Source: Iris pallida | Taxonomy: Eukaryota; Streptophyta; Magnoliopsida; Asparagales; Iridaceae | DNA length: 64,000 bases | Direction of reading: 5' to 3' | NCBI GenBank assembly: GCA_029216955.1 | Contig: JANAVB010005597.1 | Coordinates: 42,207,311-42,271,310, forward strand | In this document: positions 25,450 to 35,920 of the stretch, piece by piece | How the letters are laid out: every line of letters begins with the position of its first letter | How positions within the stretch are numbered: position 1 is the first letter of the stretch | The notes under the pieces: generated by a model | Database searches by the model: none | Told to the model about the DNA's origin: nothing | The model's input: only the letters and a program-made list of their open reading frames with translations | Program-made: the position numbers and the translations under genes

Positions 25450-26277
25450 TCAATGTTGTTCCAGAGTTCTCCTTTCGAGGAGAAAGGCTTTCAAGAAAAA
25501 AAATAAAAAATAAAAATAAAAAGTAAAAAAAACAAACAATCGAATAAAAGCAAAGTTATCAGCTGCTATCAGCAGCTGTTCCCTCTTTCCATAGGGAAGA
25601 GAAAAAGGAGCTGAGTGCGAGGGAAGAGACGGTGGGTCGGAGACTCTGGAGCGGAGAGATCGGCGGATGGTCGGAGAGAGCTGGGCGAGGACGGCGGAAG
25701 CGAAGAGGAAACAGGGGGAAGCGGTAGTTGCGGGAAAGTCGGCCAGCTGGGGGAGGGTTTCTGCGGGCGGAGCAAAGGGGTTCGGCCAGCGCTGCTCGCC
25801 GCGTACGGAGGTGGAAGGCCGGAGTGAGGCGGAGCTGGGGTTGGGAGAAGTCGGCGGCGGTGAGGCTGTGCCAGTGGCGCGGGAACCACGGCGGACGCGG
25901 GTAGTGGGGTGACCGGAGGGCGTCGCTCGTCGGAGGAGTCCGTCGTGGCGGCGGTGAGGGCTTCCTCCAGGCGGCGAGGGGGTTTTTGATGGGCGCGGGG
26001 AGAGCGCTGGTCGGGAGGCTAGGAGCGGCGGACGGCGGTGCGGACGGAGTCGACGGAGGTTGGGGGAGAGGCGGAGAAGGCTCAGGTGAGGTGAAGATGA
26101 TGGGGCGGCGGTGCACAGCCGTGGTGGCGCACCGAGCGGTGGCGGCCAGGCGCTGCGGGTTGCCGTGGTCGCGGAGGACGGGCTAACTCGGACGTCAAGG
26201 ACGGAAGTCGGGTCGGACGCGGCGGCTCGGGATCTGCGGAGAGGCCGGGGAGGTGCGCACGGGCGGCGGATGGCCAC
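25450..26277 (-). other. 275-codon Pro/Ser/Arg-rich ORF inside the LTR
   Basis: It has the same start (MAIRRPCAPPRPLRRS) and almost the same sequence as 19924-20856, and ends earlier because of small changes in the A-rich stretch near 25490-25530. The start lies downstream of the minus-strand TATA box near 26750. There is no known domain. It may be a leader ORF or a chance open frame in GC-rich DNA. Confidence 0.35.
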
Positions 26278-26737
26278 GGCGGCGGCGCTCCGGCGAGGTA
26301 TGGGTTAGGGTTCACTTTCTTCCTTTCTGGTTTCTATTGGGTGGGGATGGTTTGGGTGGTTGGCCGGAGTTGTCCACTGGTGGCGGGTGGTGGTGTCGTA
26401 TGTGCGGGCAGGGCTGTGGTCGTGGGTTGCGTCGACAGCAGTGATGCTGTGGTGGTTCCGGGCGGTGGTGTTGGGATGGACAGAGGGTGAAGGGTTGATG
26501 CTGGTGATGGTGGCGGGGGTGGTGTTGACGACGGTGGTAGGAGTCGAGGGCTGGCCATTAGAATAGGATTATGGTTTAGTTGATTGTCGTGTCCGGGGTG
26601 TCGGACACGGGAACATAAATGTAATTGTAAGACAACTGGAATAAGAATCTGGGCACGGACACGGACACGAACAAGGACACGAGGCACTGCACTTGGATGG
26701 TGGAATTTATTTGTGGAAGATGAAATATGTGGAGGAG

Positions 26738-26762
26738 TACCTGCCTATATTTATAGGATGTG
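26738..26762 (-). promoter_or_regulatory. TATA box of the 5' LTR
   Basis: The minus strand reads CATCCTATAAATATAGGCAG here. It is the best core promoter in the element, and the other LTR has the same sequence at the equivalent place. About 0.45 kb separates it from the leader ORF start. Confidence 0.55.
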
Positions 26763-27437
26763 AGAATTCCCACTTAGATATGGACTAGGATGTTTAAAAC
26801 CCAAAATTAGATATATCATCTATTTAAATTAAATCAATCATTCAAATCCAAATCCTATTTAAATTAAATCCCTTTAGGTTAAAATCAAATCAAATAATCC
26901 CATTTCCAAATATAGATACTAGTTTAATCTATTTAAATAATTCCAAACTTTAAATCAAGATTTAATTGGCCAAAATAACTTCCAAAAATATTTTTCAAAA
27001 TACCAATAATAATAATTTCGAAAATAATAAATATTTTTAAATATCTTTTTGAATAATAAAATATTACTATTAATAATTTTTGGAAACTATACTTTTATTT
27101 AAAATAGGCCAATAAACAATTATGAAATATTTGTATGCAAAATATTAGGCTTTTCTAGTATACAGAAATATTATTTACTATTAATAACTTTTTAGAAACA
27201 AAGGCTTTTTATAGCAAGAATATTTATATAATATTTTGAAATAATAAAATAGAGAAAAATATTTTTCTAAAATATGTACGCTCGCACATATTCGCACTCG
27301 ACGAGCAACTACGAAAAAATAAAATTTTGCGCGCGACGTATAATACGACTACGTGACATACCGTACAAAAATTTTAAATCAGTACAAAAATTGATATAAT
27401 AAAAAACATTGTAAAAATTTTGGGGGTTTACAAAGCC

Positions 27438-28957
27438 AACTAATTTTTGGATTTTATTTTTAATTATTTTATATGGATATTTTAAATATTAAAGTCAATA
27501 ATGACTATGATAGTAGTTTACCGTAGATTTGACTTTTGAAGCACAACAAGTATTGTTTTCTCAAATCCAATTCCTTATCGGAATTCTAGACTCGTCGACC
27601 TTTAGTTTGATATATCATGTCCCATCCAAATTTTTTTTTTCAACATTCTTTTGACTTCGCACAACTTCGGGCCAACTTAGGCCAATTTGAGCCATTGACG
27701 TAATTTTAAGCCAACTTCCAATTTGCTTTTGGGACTTGACATAGATCAAAACCGTATGACCCAATATATGGTTTTGACCCATGTTGAGTCTACAATACAT
27801 ATGCCTAGGGTGCACCATCCAATCGAGTTCCCCTGTGCTACTTATTTGCAAATGGCATATGAGACTCATTAAATTGATTTTTGGGTCCAATTTGACTAGT
27901 AATGCTACTTGGACCCTAACCTAGTTAACCCTACTAGTTTGAGCCTAACTAGGAGTACCAAAACCAAGTATACATATATTTAAGGGAATTTTAGAGCTTT
28001 AATTGCAACTATATGTAATATTCCCTTATATATTTGGCTTGGGCAAACATCTAAGTACCAAAATAGGAAATCTATTAATAATAGTATGATTTGGAGAACC
28101 AAATCTTATCCAAATTAGATCAAACCAAAGTCCATGCACTAAATATATATATATACCTATCAAACCCTAACCATCCCCCTCTCTCATAACCGTCCACTAC
28201 TCCATAAATCCTTCCAAACCTAGCAGCCACCACTCCAAACCCGAAACCCTAGCCGACCCCCCTTTTCCTTCTCAAAACCCTAATTTTTTCTCAATTTTTG
28301 CACCATCACCACCACTCGCACGACCCTATCATCATCCTCTTCCATCCTTTGCGGCCGTTAGAGAGGTGCACGACGCGCTACTTTGGCCAAACCTCCATCG
28401 AATCGAAGTCTAAAACGTCACAACAAGTTAGTCGACTTGTAGACAATATTTCACCCACTTTTTCTCATTCGTTTTACTTCAAACCAAATCTGAGAGTTAC
28501 CTTTATATGTCTACACCAACATCTGATCGCTGGATCCCCTAGTTCCAAGCGGTTTGCCCGTGGCATCAATTCTATGACAGGGTATACAGAACTGATGAAT
28601 TCTGTTATCTTCATATTTAGTCTTTCTACATTATTTCTTTTTTTCATCAGACTTGTAGTTGATTTGTACTTTGTTTCTATTTTTGTGGTTTCGGGATGTT
28701 TTACCCGTACAAACTTCATTACTTTTATTGCTGGATATAAGAGACATTTTCTTATTTATTCTTGATCCCTTTGTAGACTCTGTGGATGTGATTAGATGTA
28801 TATACCTGCGGACTGTGTTGTATTTCTGGGTGTTATCATAATTTATAGCTTAAGTATTTCTCTAATGGACTTGATGTGTAGCTTGGCCCATTAGTGAAGT
28901 GCTGCTGGTATGAATTCGTATACTTGGCCCTATATATTTTGGGGCTAGGACGTTACA
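27438..28957 (+). repeat. Plus-strand LTR end related to the non-autonomous element
   Basis: It ends GGGGCTAGGACGTTACA at 28957 and is followed by TATTTTTTGTGGTGGTCTAT. This matches the LTR end plus leader of the 17818-27432 element read on its own strand. A TATATATATATACC stretch near 28145-28158 followed by CCCTAACC-type sequence could be the promoter and start region. The left part is unclear because the 9.6-kb element inserted at 27433-27437. The 155-codon ORF at 28298 spans the presumed R-U5 and has no known domain. Confidence 0.55.
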
Positions 28958-29401
28958 TATTTTTTGTGGTGGTCTATGCAGGTCTGCGTTAATCACTTCG
29001 GTTACGTTACAGTAGCGACGTGAGCCTGCAATTATAACAGAAAAGACCCATAGGATCACATCCACATGCTTGATACACTCCTTGACTTCGTTTCGAACTC
29101 GCACTTGAATTTTTGATTTGCATCCAGTTTGATATGTTCTACTGTAATCCTTATGTATTTATGCTAGTAAGATGAATCTTCATAATGGATGTATCTTACC
29201 TTACTATTACATTAGGAAAGCAAGAGCACAGTTATTAGAAGCCATAAGTGAAGGTGGAGTCTTCGAGAATTGTACGATGTCGTGGTGATATCTATACTAC
29301 GAGCCCGCAATAGATTGAGGAATAGGACTTGAGGATACATCCACAAACAAGATTATATACTTCTTTCTGACTCTTCAGCATGAATGTGTCCATGTTATCT
29401 T
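28958..29401 (+). other. Retrotransposon leader fragment
   Basis: Homology to the leader at 23100-23230 (minus strand) extends through GGTTACGTTACAGTA, then CATCCACATGCTTGATACAC. No coding region follows before the Tat LTR starts at 29402. Confidence 0.5.
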
Positions 29402-30419
29402 TGTTTACAAAAACAAAAGAGCCTTATTGCAAACTTAGAAAAGAGTACAAGAGTACAATTGATATCTGGGGAAGTACAACTAGGAATCTGATCAGAAGAT
29501 GATCACTTTATCTCTTGGATGACGTGATATCGAAGACACGAGCCTCTGGAGGATGCCACAGCACTTTAGCAGGAGATTATGATCATTCTTTATGCTTTGA
29601 GATTGATTTGAAACTCTATTTATAGAGTTCTTGAAATAACTATTTAGTAGTTATTATGGGTTGCGTGCACCCTCTTGTTCACTTGCGCGAGTGCTTGCAC
29701 CAACTGTTGTGGACGCGTGGCATCATTTGATAGAGATCCGCTTGGTCGTGGGCAGTGTAGTGGGCACGTTCTACAAAGTTAGTGGCTTACGCGCCACGTC
29801 ACCCTATATTGAACATTATTTGATCACCTTGCGTGAGTTTCATCAGGTTTCGCATAGGCACAATGTAGCAACTTGCGCGAGCGGTTGTACCAACTACTAT
29901 GGACGCGTGGCATCGTTTGATTGAGATGTGCGTGGTCGTGGGCAATGTAGTAGGCACGCTCTACAAAGTTGGGGGATTGCGTGCCACGTCTCCCTGCTAA
30001 AAAGTTGATCAGGTGGCGCCAGCTGGCCAGGTTGCGCATGGGCGCAACTCAACAACTGGCGCCTTTGACTAGGTCTTTTGTGCTGTACTGATTAATTATT
30101 GCCCCACACAATGACTTGTGCGAACCAGCTGTCATCATTAATTACATACTGACAAAATCTTCTCGAGTGCCGCGTTGTGCAGGATTCGAATGAATTTTTT
30201 TTAATCTCCGTGCTGTCAGTTGCCAAGTAATGATGATGACGTTACAGCTTCTCGAGGAAGTGCGCCACATGGCGCTCGCCCAACCTGTCGCCTACGCAAC
30301 TTGATGTTGGCGCAACCTGATGCTGCACAACTTGATGGTCTAGCTCAACATGATGATTCAGCGCCACCTGATGATCGCGCACTTTAATGGGTGGCGCAGC
30401 TTGATTTTTAGCCTCTACA
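29402..30419 (-). repeat. 3' LTR of the Tat element
   Basis: About 1018 bp, from TGTTTACAAAAAC to GCCTCTACA, with the minus-strand polypurine tract adjoining its right end. It shares ATCTGGGGAAGTACAAC, GATGATCACTTTATC and AACTCTATTTATAGAGTTCT with the 1022-bp solo LTR at 34894. GCGCAAC phrases recur from 30000 to 30410. No target duplication is seen at the left edge. Confidence 0.75.
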
Positions 30420-30434
30420 CGACCCCCTTCAATG
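30420..30434 (-). promoter_or_regulatory. Polypurine tract of the Tat element
   Basis: The minus strand reads CATTGAAGGGGGTCG directly before the LTR start TGTAGAGGC. This is the expected primer site for plus-strand DNA synthesis and fixes the element on the minus strand. Confidence 0.75.
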
Positions 30435-30822
30435 TTTTCGAAACTTGAAAATACTTCAAAGTTTTGAAATACTTTGAATTTGGAAATAATTTTGTCTGGG
30501 TTGCGCCAGTCAACTCGAGCCCGATTCTTCAGCATAGATTGCGTAACTGTTCGGGATAAAATAGCCATACACTTTGGGCCTTTCATTTTTCACTAATGTG
30601 ACTTTCTCGAAACCCTACCTCCTTCTCTTCTTTATGATCTCCTTTGACCACTCTGTCACTTCTTCTTCTCGATTCAGAAGCTTCTTCAACGCAAAGAGAT
30701 TCGATGTTAAGAAAGGAAAGGGCTTCGCTGAGCCTTCATCTCGCCCTTCATCATGCAGAATGCAACGATGTGTATATCAATACGTTCTGTCTTCGTCACA
30801 ACGAGAGACTGTCAACCCGGCC

Positions 30823-33391
30823 ATGGAAGGTAAGCATTTGGTCATTGATTCGACCATATCAACCAAATCCTTTTTAGGGTTTTTGATTTAATTTGTTCAT
30901 CGTGTACCCTTTCTTTTTAGAGTTTGGTGTATTTTCTGACTTGTGCCACCCTTTTTAGGGTTTGGTTGTTGTCACTTTGTGCGATGCAACGCAACAAAAA
31001 TGTTGCGATATGCAAAATATGGCACAACACAGATAATGCGCTATATATCGCGATACATATGTTGTGCTATAAAATACAGCTCAACACAGATGCTGCGCTA
31101 AAAATACAGCGCAACAGAGATGCTGCGCATGGCCCAATACAGATTATGCACGTTGCGCAATACATCCGTTGTGCGTGGCGCAATACAGATGCTGTGCATG
31201 GCGCAACACATCTGTTTGCACAACATTGAAAGTTTTTGGTGCAGCCTGTGATTTTTTGTTCAGATTTGATCATTGCACTCTGTAAATTCATTAACTCTTT
31301 CTCGTTCACTTCTTGCAGGAAATCGGATGGCAAGATTCTTCAGAACTAGTATCGGTGATCTTGGATGCTATGGAGTTGAACCACCTTGATACACACATCA
31401 GAGAGCTTAGAAATCTTCATGTCAAAAGGGGCTTCCTCGAGATTGTAGGAAGGACCTTTATACATGAGAGTTAGATGGTGGAGACACATAATTAGGAATC
31501 GTATCACAAGGGTGATCTAATTCCTACTTCTCACAGAGGGTCGTCTTTTCTCCACCAGGTAAATTTTAATATTCTTTTAATGTGATCTTGATTGAGTAAC
31601 ATATTAATATTGATATTTTTTATCTGCAGCGGTTAATATTCCAGCTCCGATCGTTACAAAAGGGATTTCGTGGCCCATAGTCACACAAATGACGATTCCC
31701 GTGACTGTGTTTGCTGCTGCGGGAATTATGATGTCATCTCCAACTTCAAGAATCCCAAAGACTACACTTCCCGAGGAGGAGTTGCCTTTCACAGAATCCA
31801 ATTCGGATGTCACTGTTCCTTCCATAGCCCAAACTCCTACTCACTCTCAAGAGAATCGAGAGATGATAGCGGCTTTTGAAGGCTGTGATTACGGCATTGC
31901 ATTTGAGGATGATTCTACAAGCGCCGTTGAAGGAGACCAGATTTCAACGAAAATCCCACTGAATCTAGCATTACCAATTGAAGAAGGCTATACTATTGTT
32001 GAGGGTGAGGAGCACCCTGTTGTTGAAAAGGGGCTTTCAAGTCCTAAAACTGATGAGCCTAAAAACAATGATAAATCTGATGTTTATAAAAATTAGACCC
32101 TGGCTCCTGAAGATGCTGGGATCAATGAAAATCTCAATATTGATACTGCAGAAACTCAAACCCCTACCAACCAAGCTTTCGAGGTCAAGGATGCAGAAGT
32201 GATTGCCCCAACTGAACAAGCAGAATCAGGGGTCAGAAGTAGCCGTATCTTATCAGGCGGTTCTGAAGCAGGGAGTAGTCAGACAGCTGTGTCTAAAACT
32301 ACCATGGCCAGACTCCGTTCTGATCTGAACATGCCCCATAAAACCCCATATGTATTGCTAGGATCAAGTAAAATTTTGACTTTTATTTACCTTAATTCCT
32401 GTAATTTATATATAATGATTGTGTATCTTGATTACAGTGGGTCCTATGGGGACACTTACAAAAGCTACATCGACCACCTTCAGTTTCAGCTCGTCCATGG
32501 CTCCTCTGGATATGAGGACCCAAACTGGAGAGGGGAGTTCTTCTATGATGCCAATACTCGGGTCTCCTGGTGTACAATCTGTAGTTCCTCCAGTTATTTC
32601 GGAAACAAAAATTCCAATAAAAATGGCTACCCCAGGGATCTCAACGATGAATAGAGCTGTTGTCGAAGCTTACACTAATGCTTTCTTCACTTTTCTGAAG
32701 CCTTTAATTCAAATGGTCATGGAAAAAGGACCAAACTTATGAATCAGTAAGGGGCCCTTCCTCCTTCATCATTGGAGCCATCTGCAAGATTGGAGATCTG
32801 GATAGAGTCAATTATTTAGATCATATTTTGAATGAACTTAAAGAATCGATCAAGTCTTACAAAGATCTAACAAGAGGAAACATCCATAAACTTGTAGATG
32901 TTGAATGTGAGGTGATGGCTCGCGAAGCTGCAATACGAAAAGCAGAGTTTAAAGCTTCTGTGGTAGCTTTCTCACAGCTTTCTGCAGAGTTGGAATCTCG
33001 CATTGTTGAGACAACTTCTTCTGTTGAATGCTATAAGACTGAAGATGCAGAAAAGGAAAAAGAAGCTGCTGAATATCAAGTTCATCTCCAGGAACTATAA
33101 AATGAAATGGCTCGGCTTTAAGAAGCAGCTAAAGCAGCTCGACGATGCGAAGAAGAAGTATTGGAGATGCATCAAACTACTGCAAGTCAACTAGATGACT
33201 TGAAGAGGCAGCAGGATGCACTTTTCCAAGTCGAAGGTGTAGAACTGGAATGCCGAGCAGAATCGCTGCAACCTTTTGATCCAGAGTCTGGGAGAGCTCT
33301 TACAAGACAAAGGATACTGGACTCAAGAGTAGAGAGGGCTGAAAATTTAAAAAGACTGATTATTGATCTCAGCACTCAGCCTCCCCAATAA
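30823..33391 (+). pseudogene. Spliced opposite-strand ORF of the Tat element (coiled-coil protein, decayed)
   Basis: I do not know the function. A gene model on the strand opposite to pol fits GT-AG introns: ATGGAAG (30823-30829), intron 30830-31318, exon 31319-31558, intron 31559-31629, exon 31630-32367, intron 32368-32437, last exon 32438-33391. Joining at 32367/32438 keeps the frame. The middle exon is Ser/Thr/Glu-rich and low in complexity. The last exon has a heptad-like charged stretch (about 32828-33360: MNELKESIKSYKDL onward) predicted by eye as a coiled coil. Damage includes early stops in exon 2, TAG at 32094-32096, a one-base shift near 32730, and TAA stops at 33098 and about 33120. 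Opposite-strand ORFs at this position are known in the Tat clade. Confidence 0.6.
30985..31215. repeat. About 30-bp tandem repeats inside intron 1
   Basis: Roughly seven degenerate units such as GCGCAACACAGATGCTGCGC and GTGGCGCAATACAGATGCTG. They resemble the TGCGCA-rich stretches of the Tat LTRs. Confidence 0.75.
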
Positions 33392-34160
33392 AGCAGTATA
33401 TAGGATCTTTTTGTCTTCTTGCCTTTCAAATGATGTACTCTTTTTTTTGACATTTTGAACATTATGACAAGAAAATAATGCTCTTTTTGTGATTCTATTA
33501 CTTATTATATACCTATAGTAGATATAAGTAATAGATAAGAATAGGAAAATATGTTCAGAGGTACCGGACATGGCATATCTCCTAAAAGAAAATAACAATA
33601 CTAATTATATATATTCAGAGGTAATGTGGACGTGACAAAATATAACTCAGAATATTGTCATTTCAAAAGACGACTTTATCAGAGATAATGTGGACGTAAT
33701 AAGTCGCTGATATAGATGATAGAATTCAGAGGTAATGTGGACGTGAACTCATTTTTTCTATTGATGATCTTCAAGTCAGCTGGAACTTAAAGACATGATA
33801 TCATATCTGTGATAATACGGATTTATCAAAAAGAAAAGATTCCTGTTAAAACAACTGGGTTTCAAAAAGACAGATTTGATGATTCAGATAGGCTCCACTG
33901 GGGATTTTGAGTATTTATTATCTTGTGGCTTTATTTATGAAAAAGTAAATAAATGATAATAAATGTAGGCCTATTTACCAAATGCATATAGATGAAAAGA
34001 CTGATGAATAAGCATACCTTTTCGAGGAAAGGTTGCTTCGGATCCCGAGATAGACAATAAACGGAGACCCATTCAAAAGAGATGAATGAAAGGACATGCA
34101 TTTTCGAGGAAAGGTTGCTTCGGTTCCGGAGACAGAATGTTTGGCTTTTCTGTCTGTAAA
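33392..34160. repeat. Spaced GGTAATGTGGACGTGA repeats downstream of pol
   Basis: Copies stand at about 33618, 33683 (AGATAATGTGGACGTAAT) and 33730, with weaker ones near 33558 and 33809. Between 34015 and 34130 the phrase TTTTCGAGGAAAGGTTGCTT occurs twice. There is no gene on either strand. The same kind of array lies in the second Tat copy at 59227-59430. Confidence 0.75.
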
Positions 34161-34221
34161 TAGTGTGGAACTTTTTTGAGAACATCCCCTTTTCTTTCAC
34201 TTGCAAATATCTTCAGAAGAT

Positions 34222-34497
34222 ATGCCTAAGGAGGTGGATGTCATCCCGAAGATTGAAGCCGCCCTCGACACTTCTTTCGACAAGCCTCCGTCGCCTACTC
34301 AGCCAGAAGTCGGAGAAAGCTCGGCTATTCCTGGACAGAAGCAGGACATTCTCGCCAAACTGGTGGAGCCCGGGAGTACTGTCAAGGAAGAAGCTTTGAG
34401 GAAATCTGCATGTGAATTATTGGTATCATCGGACAATAATATCTTCGAGCTTCTTGCGAAATGTGTTTTCAATCAAGAGGGCTCTGGTCCTCGTTAA
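34222..34497 (+). CDS. Small opposite-strand ORF, 91 codons, function unknown
   Basis: The ORF starts MPKEVDVIPKIEAAL and ends in QEGSGPR before a TAA. It is acidic in the first half and helical-looking in the second (KEEALRKSACELLV). It is fully open, unlike the surrounding frames. An AATAAA follows at about 34529, about 35 bp after the stop. It lies between the repeat array and the end of pol, on the opposite strand, so it may be a last exon or second gene of the opposite-strand unit. The start Met is only the first in frame; a splice acceptor could lie upstream. Confidence 0.45.
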   Translation: MPKEVDVIPKIEAALDTSFDKPPSPTQPEVGESSAIPGQKQDILAKLVEPGSTVKEEALRKSACELLVSSDNNIFELLAKCVFNQEGSGPR

Positions 34498-34582
34498 TTT
34501 TATGTATTTCCTTCTGTCTGAATTATGCAATAAAAGGAATTTTATTTACATTCTGAATCTCTGTGTTGATATCTCTTTGTTT

Positions 34583-34893
34583 TCAAACATGATATTTCTT
34601 AAGAAATTTGCCATTAATGGGCATCATGGCGACTCGACCATCCATATCAGTCAATTGATAAGCTCCATTGGAGAAAACTTTGCTTACAACGTAGGGTCCT
34701 TCCTACTTCACTTCGAATTTGTCTTTGCTCATGTGCGTCATAGTCATAGGACGTCTGAAGATTAGAACTAGTTCTCCTTTCTAAAATGTTCGGACTTTGA
34801 CTTTACGGTTGAAGGCTTTTGATAGACGAGCTTGGTATAACTCAATATGTTGTTGAGCTAGGAGCCATTTCAAGTCAATCGCTTCAAGCTCCT
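34583..34893 (-). pseudogene. Tat integrase C-terminal end
   Basis: Minus-strand translation shows WLLAQQHIELYQARL, then FNRKVKVRTF, RRPMTMTHM, EGPYVVSKVFSNGAY, and ends PINGKFLKKYHV with a stop at 34583-34585. This is the C-terminal module and true end of pol. There are in-frame stops before KGEL (about 34781) and before EGPY (about 34709). The closest relative in the window is 59541-59890. Confidence 0.88.
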
Positions 34894-35915
34894 TGTTTTC
34901 CATAAATAAATTCCTTTATTTATTGTGTATCTGGGAAAATTACAACTGTGGGAATCTGATATAGAAGACGATCACTTTATCCCTTGGACTATGCGAAGAA
35001 GAAAAGCTCTCAAAATTTTGACAGTAGATAACTATGTATCTGTACAATGAATGAGAAAAAGAACTCTATTTATAGAGTCAAAAATAAAACTGAAAAGATA
35101 ACTGTCTTCACAGCCTGTGCTTAGTTGAAAATCATACAGGATTTAACATACGCAAGGTTGTGAGAAGTTACTGGACGTGGCCTGTAACTGTTGGACTCAT
35201 GGCGATCATGGATGAGTCGTGTGCAAATTACAGGACACGCAGGCGAGAGATCAGTGGCATGGCTGCCACGTACTCTAATTTGATGAAATCCACGCAGACT
35301 TGTTGAAGACGAAATCTACGCAAACTCGGTGTAAAAGGCTTCAAAATCCACGCAAACTTGGGGCAAGAAGCTTCAGAATCTATGCAGACTTGGTGAAGAT
35401 GAAATCCACGCAGACTCGGGGTAGAAAGCTTCAAAATCCACGCAAACTTGGGGCAAGAAGCTTCAGAATCTACGCAGACTTTGATGAAGAAAACTTCAGA
35501 ATCCACGCAGACTTGAGGAAGAAAACTTCAGAATACACGCAGATTTGGGATAGAACTGCCAGCTGTCTTGATTCAGCGTGCCTCGACTGACACAAAATCT
35601 CTGGTAGTGATTGCTTTTGTCAGTCACATTAAATGACAAAAAGCTATTTTGGTACGCCAACTTGACGAAGGTTGAGTCTTGCTGAAGAAGATTTCGAAAA
35701 TCACGCAATAGACGGCTGTGATCTCTCGAATTCTGTGCATACGTGGCATACGAAGAGACATTCTTCGACTGTTATGCTGTCAGTCATAATTACTCTCTGA
35801 CAAATGATGAGCTGTATCCCCAGCGTGATTTGTAAATATTGTCTGGATCAACTGAGCGTGACTTTTGACTTTGTCCTGATCAACTCAGCGTGACTGTCAT
35901 TTTTAAAGGCCTACA
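34894..35915. mobile_element. Solo LTR (1022 bp) inserted in the Tat integrase
   Basis: It runs from TGTTTTCCATAAATAAATTC to GGCCTACA and is flanked by a perfect 5-bp target duplication CTCCT (34889-34893 and 35916-35920). Removing it and one CTCCT restores a continuous integrase reading frame across the site. It carries the same TATA-like AACTCTATTTATAGAGTC (35055-35072) as the 3' LTR at 29402, so it comes from a related Tat element that recombined to a single LTR. Its orientation is probably minus, by comparison with 29402-30419. Confidence 0.92.
35285..35560. repeat. 30-bp repeats in a 90-bp higher-order array
   Basis: Units of the type AATCCACGCAAACTTGGGGC plus AAGAAGCTTC repeat about nine times. 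Every third unit is most alike: GAAATCTACGCAAACTCGG at 35311 recurs as GAAATCCACGCAGACTCGG at 35401. The array lies inside the solo LTR. Confidence 0.85.
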
Positions 35916-35920
35916 CTCCT

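Larger units (their letters stand above)
17818..27432 (-). mobile_element. Non-autonomous LTR retrotransposon with giant LTRs (LARD-like)
   Basis: Two direct repeats of 4194 and 4202 bp both start TGTAACGCCCCAGTCCC and end GGGGGTTTACA as read here. They enclose only 1219 bp. A perfect 5-bp TSD, AAGCC, lies at 17813-17817 and 27433-27437. The minus orientation is set by the polypurine-like CTTTTAAGTTGGGTAGGA directly abutting 22011 on the minus strand. This is the usual end of plant chromovirus interiors. No gag or pol motif is present, so movement would need proteins from a related element. The small number of differences between the LTRs suggests a recent insertion. Confidence 0.92.
23231..27432 (-). 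repeat. 5' LTR of the non-autonomous element
   Basis: The right copy, upstream in the element's orientation. On the minus strand it begins TGTAAACCCCC at 27432. It has a TATA-like box near 26740-26760 (U3 about 0.7 kb), then a GC-rich leader (26560-25580) and the (AAT)n array (25112-25413), and ends GGGGCGTTACA at 23231. Confidence 0.92.

Noticed and set aside
28298..28765. 155-codon ORF, histidine-rich start
   Set aside because: It spans a presumed LTR R-U5, has no recognisable domain and a composition like the non-coding surroundings.
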